Below, piece after piece: positions 47,601-55,700 of a stretch of DNA of 64,000 nucleotides. Position numbers and translations under genes: made by a program. How positions within the stretch are numbered: position 1 is the first letter of the stretch; every line of letters begins with the position of its first letter. Source of the DNA: Paralichthys olivaceus (taxonomy: Eukaryota; Chordata; Actinopteri; Pleuronectiformes; Paralichthyidae); assembly GCF_024713975.1 (NCBI RefSeq), contig NC_091099.1:15001-79000 (forward strand), in the 5' to 3' direction. Under the pieces are notes generated by a model. The model was not told the DNA's origin, ran no database searches, and worked only from the letters and a program-made list of their open reading frames with translations.

Positions 47601-50085
47601 CTCAAGAATTGTTGATCTTCTCACCTCTGGTTTATCATCAGGTGTCAGAGGTCAAGCTGAAGGCAGATGAAGCAAAACTGAGTGCTCAGGAAGTTCTGAT
47701 GAAGACCAACAGAACCAAACAGAAAGTGGACCAGAGTAACGATGAGCTGAGAAGTCTCATCAGACAGATCAGAGACTTTTTAACACGTATGTCCTACACT
47801 TCCTGTCTGACACGTATGTCCTACACTTCCTGTCTGACACGTATGTCCTACACTTCCTGTCTGACACGTATGTCCTACACTTCCTGTCTAATACGTATGT
47901 CCTACACGTCCTGTCTAACACGTATGTCCTACACTTCCTGTCTAACACTTCCTTTCTAACTCGTATGTAATACACTTCCTGTTTAACATGTAAGTCATAC
48001 ACTTTCTTGTTTCAGAGGATGCCGCAGATTTAGAGAGCATCGAGCTGGTAGCTAACGAGGTTCTGGCCATGCAGATGCCAACTACGCCGGTACAGCTACA
48101 AAACCTCACAGAAGAGATCCGACAGAAGGTGGGAGAACTGGGACATGTGGAGACCATTCTGCAGCAGAGTACTGACAACATCCAGAGAGCTGAGAACCTG
48201 CTGGACCAGGCCCGTCACGCCAGGTAAGTCCTACCTGTACATCCAGAACTGTGTCAGAAATTCAAATGGACAAATGAGATCCCATCTGTCTGTTTCAACA
48301 TTGTCCTCGGTCTGTGATTCGAATTTGTCCAACAATTGTTTGACATCTGTAATGTTTGGTCTAAGAAGGTTCTTACTTCTCTAACACACGACTTCTTATG
48401 TTGCTCAGTGTGGAGGCAGCTGATGTGAAGGACTCTGCAGAGAAAATGAAGAAAGCTCTGGAAGAAGCTCGGAGAGCTCAAGACGCAGCCAGCAGCGCTA
48501 TCCAGCAGGCGGCCGCCGACATCCAGAATACCAACAACCTACTGTCTTTAGTCAGTTCTGACCCAACACTCTATGTTATTGATCGAAGCACATGAACTAA
48601 ACTGCATGGTTTTGATGTATCCAAAACAGTTTCATAGTTTAATGGTCAACAGAAATGTTAACGAAGAGGTTGTTCTTAATGTTTGTTTTGGTCATCTCCA
48701 ATTCCGCTTAGAGGCGAGTTTGAAACTTGGTGGATTGATATTTAAAATGACTGATAAACTATTATATCAATATATTAATATATTTTATTTATTGTTCACA
48801 TAGTAATAGACAGCACGTCTCTGCAGAGGAAAATGTTTATATGAAATATGAAACATGAATGATCATGTGTGTAACAAGCAGAGTGTGCGCTTGTTATTCA
48901 TATGTCTATGTACCTTCATGTTACCATGGTGATAATGAGCAAGTCAATTTGTGTCTGTCTGTGTTGGATTTAGGTGCAGTTTGAGACAACAGAAGCAGAC
49001 CTGAAGCTAAACAACGCCACCAAGAGGCTGCAGAGGCTTGAGCAGGATGTAACATTACTAATAGACAAAGCTGTAAATGTCACTAAGAGCTCTGAACAGA
49101 CCAATCAGGATGCAGAAAGAATCACAGAGATAGCAGAGGAGGTGAAGAAAGTAAGTCCATTGGTTAGATCATTTATAGAAGGACACGCTCACGTCTTCAG
49201 ATTATTTTAAATTTCTTTTGATGACTTTGTTTCTATTGACAAATTCTCCTGAAACTAATCAATGTCTCTGAACCCGTGTGTGTCTAGGACCTGGAGTCCG
49301 ACCTGAAGGATAAGTATGCCACAGTGGGGCAGCTGATTGATCAGAAGGCAGGGGGTGTGGCTAATGCCAAGAAGAGGGCGGAGTCACTGCAACAGGAAGC
49401 TAAACAGCTGTTGTTGCAGGCCAGCGACAAGCTCCAGCTGCTGAAAGGTGACATCACTCTGACATCACACCTCCACTCACAGTGTCATGATTAAACTAAT
49501 TGTTTTATCTTAACCCCACAGACTGCTAAGTGTTTAAATTATACCAATTTAGCATGAAGGTTATTATTTGTAGCTTATGTAGGTCATGTCAGTCGAGATT
49601 ATCAGAAAATACAGTGTGAGAAGAAATGTGATGACATGTAGCAAACCATCTGTGGTGGGTTCAAACTCAAACTCAGCCTTGATGAAGATACGTGCTCAAC
49701 CAGGGGAGCTGTGTATTTTTTATGGCTTCAATTTAAAAACCTTGATTTGTTTTGGATTGCAATTCTAGGAAATCAATAGTAAAAGGTTTTAGAGCCAGAT
49801 TCAGTACTGATCTTCTACCTCCATCAGATGTTTGGTTCCAGATGTTGTACCTGTAATATGATAGTTTGAGATTTAGTGATTGCTTCGCTCTGCAGGGATC
49901 TTCCTACAGAGATGCAGTGTTTGAAGTAGGTTATCTGTTTTTCAGAGCTGGAGAAGTCGTACAATGAAAACCAACAAACTCTGGAGGTGAAGGCTGAGCT
50001 GCTGGTGGAACTGGAGGCTGCTGTTAAAGAGCTGCTTCAAGAGATCAGCCACAAGGTCACGGTCTACAGTACCTGTCTGTTCTAG
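26746..50085 (+). CDS. lamb1: Laminin subunit beta-1 (complete, 33 coding exons)
   Basis: A secreted basement-membrane chain, the beta subunit of laminin trimers. The joined exons total 5349 nt (1782 aa; human LAMB1 is 1786). Order: signal peptide ([18 protein letters not shown]), LN domain, LEa repeats, domain IV, LEb repeats, coiled coil with beta-knob, C-terminus VYSTCLF. LAMB1 identity rests on the LN exon ([19 protein letters not shown]), [53 protein letters not shown] and the STCL ending, which match LAMB1 better than LAMB2. The ATG follows a GC-rich segment and heads a typical signal peptide. Teleosts keep two LAMB1 copies; I cannot say which this is. Odd points: shortened beta-knob, YIGSR site changed, in-frame donor repeats after exon 28. 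Confidence 0.93.
26794..26975 (-). mobile_element. GATTGATT-tailed interspersed repeat, copy 2
   Basis: Starts (tail side) CAATCAATCAGATTTTATTTG only 17 nt after the lamb1 exon 1 donor. Shares GAGTCAAACTACAGAGACAC, ACTTTCTGAGCAGTAAC and GACAATAGATGCTG with copies at 29335, 57105 and 59010. Confidence 0.7.
27410..28002. repeat. Degenerate fish repeat fragments in lamb1 intron 1
   Basis: Contains TAGGGTCCGAGCAGGGAC and CATAGGGCCCCCTAAAG (a known fish repeat style) and two GGGATCAATAAAG / GGAATCAATAAAG tail motifs (about 27620 and 27990). The second leads directly into the CTGT array. Boundaries are unclear. Confidence 0.4.
28003..28362. repeat. CTGT/CTCT pyrimidine repeat before lamb1 exon 2
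   Basis: About 360 bp of CTGTCTCCCTGTCTCTCTCT-type units with a longer period of several tens of bases, ending 14 nt before the lamb1 exon 2 acceptor at 28376. The large plus-strand open frame over it is a repeat artefact. Confidence 0.92.
29068..29116. repeat. (GT)n microsatellite
   Basis: GT run interrupted by three GTGCGT variants, lamb1 intron 2. Confidence 0.85.
29335..29590 (-). mobile_element. GATTGATT-tailed interspersed repeat, copy 3 (fullest intact copy)
   Basis: Reads CACAAATCCCAGTTTGTCTC, then GAGTCAAACTACAGAGACAC, GAGTCACATGTGAGGATCCG, GGACACGAGGACAATAGATG and CATCAACACAACAACTGATT, ending near TTAGAAGAAACAGTTTGTCA. This copy is the uninterrupted reference that shows the LTR insertion in copy 5. 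Confidence 0.7.
31050..32400. mobile_element. Common fish repeat split by a LINE fragment
   Basis: The left part (about 31050-31545) begins with a TTTAGCTGATGCTTTTATCC, AAGTGACTT segment and includes GAGCTCGTTCCACCATTTAG. The right part (about 32066-32400) includes GCGGGTTGTTGCAG, TTCAGTCTTGTCAAG, AGGTGGTGTGCAGACATCCA and GTTGGGTGTCATCTGCA. I recognise both as one widespread fish repeat. The middle is a LINE piece on the minus strand. Confidence 0.6.
31546..32065 (-). mobile_element. LINE reverse-transcriptase fragment (minus strand)
   Basis: The minus-strand translation gives [20 protein letters not shown] then [11 protein letters not shown] and [10 protein letters not shown]. This is the block after the catalytic region in jockey/CR1-like LINE reverse transcriptases. 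Flanking frames contain stops, so it is a dead 5'- and 3'-truncated copy in lamb1 intron 4. Confidence 0.75.
33142..36668 (+). CDS. lamb1: lamb1 exons 7-13: LEa EGF-like repeats
   Basis: Exons: 33142-33344, 33576-33696, 33979-34167, 34450-34626, 34801-34913, 35732-35811, 36533-36668. These are laminin EGF-like repeats with the expected eight-Cys pattern: [68 protein letters not shown]. Exon 13 ends in domain IV ([20 protein letters not shown]). The intron before exon 12 holds a MITE and a long (GT)n; the intron before exon 13 holds a GATG/GTG array. Confidence 0.9.
35073..35428. mobile_element. MITE with terminal inverted repeats, copy 1
   Basis: Left end AAAGGTTCAGTGCGAAGGAT is an imperfect inverted match of right end AAATCTTACACACTGGACCT (followed by TT). 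The inner sequence includes GACATCTAGTGGTGAAG and AAACACACTAGTGAAAACAT. It is 356 bp with no coding capacity, in lamb1 intron 11. A 5'-truncated second copy lies at 53046-53302. Confidence 0.8.
35539..35626. repeat. Long perfect (GT)n, about 44 units
   Basis: Uninterrupted GT dinucleotides over nearly 90 bp in lamb1 intron 11, about 100 bp upstream of exon 12. A second short GT run lies at 35711-35728, right at the exon 12 acceptor. Confidence 0.95.
35890..36345. repeat. GTGATG/GTGGTG-type minisatellite
   Basis: About 450 bp of degenerate GATGTGGTGATG, GGTAGTGATG and GTGGTGGTG units, with larger duplicated blocks (for example TGGTACTGATGTGGTGGGCA-like at 35943 and again, with AACTG for TACTG, near 36041). 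Lies in lamb1 intron 12. Confidence 0.85.
36533..40253 (+). CDS. lamb1: lamb1 exons 13-17: domain IV (LF)
   Basis: Exons: 36533-36668, 37261-37419, 38572-38699, 38934-39054, 40052-40253. The globular domain reads [11 protein letters not shown] directly into [19 protein letters not shown], with no counterpart of lamb4 exon 14. It continues [55 protein letters not shown] and [18 protein letters not shown]. All follow the LAMB1 order. Confidence 0.9.
39225..39328 (+). mobile_element. Probable LINE 3' tail remnant
   Basis: ATGATTTGAAAAGTGCTGTATAAA-type ending (39298-39322) resembles fish L2-like LINE tails (AAAGTGCTATATAAATAAA type). The upstream sequence is too decayed to place. Confidence 0.35.
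41202..44805 (+). CDS. lamb1: lamb1 exons 18-24: LEb EGF-like repeats and coil start
   Basis: Exons: 41202-41345, 41618-41849, 41956-42119, 42487-42711, 43194-43408, 43865-43961, 44436-44805. They encode the second EGF-like rod ([104 protein letters not shown]). Exon 24 then starts the coiled coil ([19 protein letters not shown]). Across the exon 20/21 join the sequence is GYRGARCDEC, where mammalian LAMB1 has YIGSR. Confidence 0.9.
44128..44196. repeat. 12-bp tandem repeat
   Basis: Five to six copies of AGTCCAGATCAG, with further degenerate copies back to about 44075, in lamb1 intron 23. Confidence 0.9.
44885..50085 (+). CDS. lamb1: lamb1 exons 25-33: coiled coil, short beta-knob, C-terminus
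   Basis: Exons: 44885-45069, 46102-46343, 46820-46981, 47642-47786, 48016-48223, 48409-48550, 48974-49150, 49288-49447, 49946-50085. Heptad-rich helix for trimer assembly. Exon 27 (162 nt) carries a beta-knob with four Cys (TCGSP, LCTSCGG, GCDG), 36 nt shorter than lamb4 exon 28 (198 nt). Exon 28 ends at a donor that is copied in a 27-bp tandem repeat. Exon 30 has a non-optimal donor (TTA then gtcagt). Stop TAG is at 50083-50085; the penultimate region is STC-L-F, with the inter-chain Cys three codons before the stop. Confidence 0.9.
45190..45650. mobile_element. Fish 'gggatagttcaccca' DNA element
   Basis: Starts TTAAAGGGATAGTTCACCCA, GAAATGAAAATTCCCTCATT, a phrase I know from very common fish non-autonomous DNA elements. 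It lies in lamb1 intron 25, and the open frame across it (45153-45611) is not a gene. The right boundary is approximate. Confidence 0.6.
46985..47590 (+). mobile_element. Rex-like LINE 3' end in lamb1 intron 27
   Basis: Broken frames carry the usual end of Rex1-type LINEs: words like [25 protein letters not shown], then a CATCATGCAC duplication, a CCTCCC/CTCT tract and a long AT-rich tail. Decayed copy. Confidence 0.55.
47787..47989 (+). repeat. 27-bp minisatellite carrying repeated 5' splice sites
   Basis: Starts exactly at the lamb1 exon 28 donor. GTATGT occurs at 47787, 47814, 47841, 47868, 47895 and 47922 (spacing 27 each), then at 47963, with GTAAGT at 47990. Each of the first six is preceded by AC (ACAC or ATAC), as at the exon end. 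The unit is a multiple of three and has no stop through 47922. See findings. Confidence 0.9.
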
Positions 50086-50347
50086 GGTCAAGGTCAAGTT
50101 GAGATAGACATCTGAGCAGAATTAAAGCAATATCATAATTATTTTAAACCTGCTTGTGATGTGGATCACACCAATCAAACATTTCAGAGAGAAGAAATAG
50201 CAAACATTTAGCTGTTCAATAATTTAGGAAAATATATTGAATTTAATTTGAATTTCAGGTCATTTACAAAATCAGCAACTGGCAAAAGCAGCTAAAATTA
50301 ATCAAACTGAATAAATGTTGTGGTCTGTTCAATTTCCTTGTTAATGT

Positions 50348-50353
50348 AATAAA
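50348..50353 (+). terminator. Candidate lamb1 poly(A) signal AATAAA
   Basis: First canonical AATAAA after the lamb1 stop (50085), about 265 nt downstream, in AT-rich sequence. Confidence 0.45.
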
Positions 50354-51727
50354 GTTGATTTAACCAGATGCCCTTCATTTAACTCATTTTGAATAACATT
50401 TGTGAAATTGTTAATGATTGAATGTTTCCACCATTGAATTTTCTTTACTGAATGTTTTTGTTCCTTTAAATGTAAATTTTAAAAAAACCTTCGCTTTCAC
50501 TCAACAGCCATTAACACCTTGACTCAGATGACCCACAATTGATGGAGAGGGTTTAACGAGCTGACTGTTAAACATAACAACTCTAAACATAGAGGTTAAA
50601 TACCTCCCATTAGTCAGGGCTAGTGGCGGCTCCTGCCAAATTCTCAGGGGGTAATTGTTGCGATGATGGCTAAGGTTAACTCTTTAATGGGTAAATACCC
50701 AAACTACCTCGCTCCGGTCACTTTAACACTGAGTCCTGCTGTTCACGTCATTTCTCGTGTTGAACTGGAGTTCACACTCCAGCGAGAGTGAACGTCACTC
50801 ACATTCATGTTCACGTTCATCATATGTAAACCGATTTGTTCAGTTCATCGTTCACAAATAAAATGTGAACGCGTTCAATGAGCTTCGTTAATACACAACA
50901 CTGCTCCTCTCACGTGGCGAGATGATAGGCACGGTGTGATTGGACCAAGGTGCGAGTGCAACAACCTTACATAAGACGAAAGCATGTTAGTGCAAGCCCT
51001 CCTGGAAGTCATAGAGATTGCATTTCCTGCAGTTTGAAAGAAAAGTCTTACACTGAAAGTCTATGAGAGCGATGTGGACCCTGGACTCTATTGAACAGGG
51101 CTCGATGCTGCAGCTGATTGGACGATGATATCCAGAGGCAGCAGGCAGGAAAAACTGTCTTTAGTATTTGTATAATTTAATACATTTTTAAATTAATAAT
51201 GATGATTATAATGATCATTACAAAAGTAATCACTATCATCTTTGTTCCTTTTTCTTTTGGAGGGCGGCGCCCTATCCCCCCCTATTGACCAGCCATCCCT
51301 GGTCAGGACTGAAGAAGCCTCTTGGATGAAACATCTTTAAGAAACAAAAGCAAGTCTAGTTGCCTATATTCATTTATACAACTTCTGAACATTCATCATA
51401 AAGTTAATGGCACTAACAGGCTATATTGCATTGCCATTTAGTAGTTAGTAAAGCTTTGAATAAAATTAGCTTACTCAGGCATTTGCCATGAAAAAGAAAA
51501 TCAGGTCCAAACTGGGTTAGTTTAGCTCTGTTCTGGAAATTTCTCAAGACGACAACTCACGGCCCATTGAACAAGTTACAATCAAGTGCATAATAAACCA
51601 AGGAGATTCTCTGACCCGCTGCTGTTCTGTACAGGCCTGATCCGCCTGAAGCAACAAACCAAAGACCAGCCTCATCTTCTACATGGATGAAATCAGGCTG
51701 AATGCTAAGAGTGAGCGAGACATTGAC

Positions 51728-51930
51728 CCAATTCAATTTTATTTGTATCGCACCAAACCATAATATACATTATCTCAAGGGTCTTTACATAGAAGGTCAA
51801 GATCTTGAAAATGATAGAGAAACCAACAGTTCCTACAGTTAGAAACTCTTGACGACTGAGAGAAAAAAAAACTCTTCATTAACTGGAAGAAACATCAAGC
51901 AGAATTTAAACCAGATGGATCTATAGTTTT
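51728..51930. repeat. Fish interspersed repeat, second copy
   Basis: CAATTTTATTTGTATCGCAC, CATAATATACATTATCTCAA, CTTTACATAGAAGGTCAAG and GAGAAACCAACAGTTCC match the copy at 5775-5995 in order and spacing. Confidence 0.65.
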
Positions 51931-52078
51931 TAATAAATGGATCCATTTCCCATGTGCTATCTGTCGCTAAGCCATGGTCCAGTCCCTGTTGTTGTGGATT
52001 TTAAGGCCAGAAACATGTTTAGAGCCTACTCCGGACTGGAGCTAATTATGTGGGTGAGGCTGATAAAACCAATTTCAG

Positions 52079-52233
52079 AACCTCAAAGCTCTTTCTTATC
52101 TGCAGTATCAATATTGAATGCAGTGTGGACGAGTTCTGTCAGGTTTTTGAAGCTGTGGTACGCAGAGATCCTAAGAAATTCCCTCAGTACATCGCAGCCC
52201 TCCCTCACGCCCTTGTTTCTGAGACTCCAACCT
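52079..52233 (+). other. Unassigned open stretch with splice-like borders
   Basis: An AG (AATTTCAG) precedes it and CCT-gtgagt follows. The open frame starting at 52050 reads FLICSINIECSVDEFCQVF and then FEAVVRRDPKKFPQYIAAL-like sequence, which looks more protein-like than chance. I do not recognise it. No neighbouring exon that would join it is visible within the spacer. It may be a remnant exon, a retrocopy or chance. Confidence 0.15.
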
Positions 52234-52744
52234 GTGAGTACATTTTTTTATTGGAACGTAGGTGGTAGCATTCGGAAATGTAATCCGACTTGTTTTAAGG
52301 AGCTGGTTGTTTATATGTGGTAGTGGGGTTATTGTCGTCCATGTGGATTGGGTGTAAGTTTCTTCGATATGGGCAGATATGATGGAATGTCGCACCGGAG
52401 TTATCTATCAATCTTTACATGTGGGTTGGTGAAGCATGGGATGCATGATCTCCTTCTGCACCTCCAGTGACTATTCTTGTAATTTACAGAATGTTATTTG
52501 GTGTGTATGTGGTTCTTGGTTGCCTGGGAGGCGTCAAAACAGAGTGGATGACGGGTTAGGGTTGGTTAGGAAAGGATGTTCAAGGTGAAATCAGTTTTTC
52601 ATTTCTCCCTTTATCATCATTGTTTTGGTTTCCACCTCAGTGTGACAGAGGTCTGCACTGACTGGTTCTGGCTACTGATGACCTGATGAAGAGATGAAGT
52701 GATAAACTGTAGTGAACTAATGGGAGACTGAATTGACTCGTCTT

Positions 52745-55700
52745 TCAGTGTGTGTTGATACTTTGCTGCTGGAAACGGCAGATCAGCGTGAAGACGAGTT
52801 TCTGCAGAAGCTCCGCCCTCATTTTACTGATCTGAAGAACCTCGTCGTGGTTCACCTTCTCCTCGCGACTGTAGTCCAGGGACACCTGCAGGAAAGCACG
52901 GGTATGGCATGTCATCACACAGTGACTTGTATAAAATGTGGCCTGAGAAAGCTGAGTGGGGGGGGGGGGGCAATGTGTCAGCTGATGGACAGAGTTGAAC
53001 ATGTCTTTTTCCAGGTCTTAAGATCACTTCAAATTTGTGTATCCTTCAGTTATTTTAAAAACTCAAAAGGTGTTTAGTTTGTCCTGTCCGGAGTACTGTT
53101 AAAAACCTGACGGCCTCCATAGAGAGGACCCCCTCGATGTAAATGTAAAGTATTTAGATATAAAGGGTCTGTTCTGGGGTAAAGAAAAGAACAATTCATA
53201 CAATTTAGATAAAACACACTAGTGAAAACATCATGAGGATTATTTTATATTCAATTTGTGCCAATAGATCCCTTTCACCTAAGTCTTACACACTGGACCT
53301 TTAACAGACTCTGAAACAGTTGACATGTATATAACAATAACATCAGTTCAGTAAATCATTAAAACTTCTATATAAACCACACATGGAACAGTATTAAGGA
53401 AATTCAGTTTTATCTGATAAAAAACATTGAGAAAAATAGTTTTCTTCACTAATGAAAAGGAATAATTTGGAAGTATCAACACAGGACAAGAGAACACACA
53501 CATTACCAATGTATAATATAATAAATAATATAATATAAACTGACCTTGTTGGTGATAAGGGACAGACCAAGAACTCTGAGTCCACAGTGTTTAGCTACGG
53601 TCACTTCAGGAACTGTACTCATTCCTGAAGAATAAATAAAGAGCACATTATTTAACCTTCTCTTTAACTTTGGTCTGACTAAAGTATTTGTTTAAGTGAC
53701 ATCTGATAAGGACAAACTGCATTGTGGGAAACGCTGCTATACTTTCTCTTGAAAATATAAAAAATCCATATTATAATGATAAAGAATATTAATCTAATAT
53801 TATGTTACCTTCTAAATGTATTGATTATTGTCACCACATGATACAACATGAGTCTTGTTGTTTGTTTCATTGTTTAACCAGATGACGGATGAGTGGGTTA
53901 GTCAGAAGGGTTAGTAGTTGGGTTTAGCTCAGGGTAGTTGGGGGTGGCTGGTGGTTGCTGAGACTAGCTGTTTGTACTTTGGAGTAGCTGGTGGTATTTT
54001 GGTGATATTTGGGGGTTAAGTAGATACAAGTGATAAAAGCTCAGATATCTGATGAGAACCTGTTCGACTGTCGAATGTGTGTGTCTTTAAATCTGTGTCT
54101 GATGACACAGGAACAATTTAATATGTATTTAGTATTTAACTGATTCATCTCAGGAATCTCAACCAGTAAAACATCTGCAGGACACCAACGATCCCTCTTT
54201 CTCTAACCCTCTTCAGGAGCACATCAGGAATCTCATCTCTCAAACCATTCATTTCCATATGAAAACATTTGGAAAAGCTGGAACAGATTTTGAAGGACCT
54301 GTTGAAGCAGGACCTCTGATGTTCCTAAAGTATCATGAAGCCTGAACAAGCTCTTGAAACAAATGAACATTCATCTGTACTGAATACTGAATATAATACA
54401 TACTGTCTGAACTAAAGACACTGAATGAAACATGTTCATGTCTCCACACTGCAACTCCCAGAATATCCTGCTGTGCTGCCCTATTTGTAAATGAAAAAAG
54501 AAGTGATGTTAAAATGGTCAACAGTCCTCTCTCAAACAATTAGTGAGAACTGTCTGTCTCTGTGTATCTGTCTGTCTCTTACCCACAGAGTCACAGCCCA
54601 GGATCAGCAGCATCCTAGCCTCAGCGATGGTTTCGAAGTTGGGTCCGCTCACCATGCAGTAAACTCCCTCTCTGATAAAGTCACGGCAGCCAAGCTCCGA
54701 GCCCACGTCCAATGCAAGACGCCGCAGATCCTTACTGTACGCGTCCGACATGCACGGAAACCTGATCCCAAAACTACAGACAGTTGGAGAAAAAGACAGG
54801 TGAAAATGTGGTGCAGTTTTTTTGAATTTGGCTGCAACACTGTTTACCCCCCCCCCCGAACTATGCCTTAAACAGGTAGTGAGACAGTCTCACCGCTCGT
54901 CATTGGGTCCACAGAGCGGGTGTTGCCCAGCAAATCCCGGCAGGTTGATGTGGTCTTTGATGATCATGATGTCACCAACTTTAAAGTCTGGACAAATTCC
55001 TCCTGATGCGTTCGTCACCAACACTGACTCCACCCCCATTAACTTGAAGATCCTCACAGGGAAAGTCACCTGAGAAAGGTAGAGAGACACAGACGGGTAG
55101 GTACAGAGAGACAGATACAGAGAGAGAGACAGGTACAGAGAGAGAGGCAGGTACAGAGAGACAGATACAGAGAGAGACAGGTACAGACAGACAGGTACAG
55201 AGAGAGACAGGTACAGAGAGACAGGTACAGAGAGAGAGGCAGGTACAGAGAGACAGATACAGAGAGAGAGACAGGTACAGAGAGAGAGGCAGGTACAGAG
55301 AGACAGATACAGAGAGACAGATACAGAGAGACGGGTACAGACAGACAGGTACAGAGAGACAGATACAGAGAGACAGATACAGAGAGAGAAAGATACAGAG
55401 AGAGACAGGTACAGACAGACAGGTACAGAGAGAGACAGGTACAGACAGACAGATACAGAGAGAGACAGATACAGACAGACAGGTACAGAGAGAGGCAGGT
55501 ACAAAGAGAGAGATACAGAGAGAGACAGATACAAAGAGAGACAGGTACAGAGAGACAGATACAAAGAGAGACAGGTACAGAGAGACAGATACAAAGAGAG
55601 AGATACAGAGAGAGAAAGATACAGAGAGAGACAGGTACAGACAGACAGGTACAGAGAGAGACAGGTACAGAGAGAGACAGGTACAGAGAGATGGATACAG

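Larger units (their letters stand above)
50086..52744. other. Region between lamb1 and pnp (tail to tail)
   Basis: Contains the lamb1 3' UTR (AATAAA at 50348), AT-rich unique DNA, one interspersed repeat (51728-51930), an unassigned open stretch with exon-like borders (52079-52233) and the presumed pnp 3' UTR on the minus strand. lamb1 and pnp converge here. No other gene is supported. Confidence 0.65.

Noticed and set aside
47597..47959. 120-codon open frame with repeated RMSYTSCLT
   Set aside because: Not a separate gene: it is lamb1 exon 28 read into the intronic 27-bp repeat. Kept as a splicing finding only.
52050..52323. A full gene between lamb1 and pnp
   Set aside because: Only one exon-like piece is visible, with no partner exon or start; kept as a low-confidence observation.
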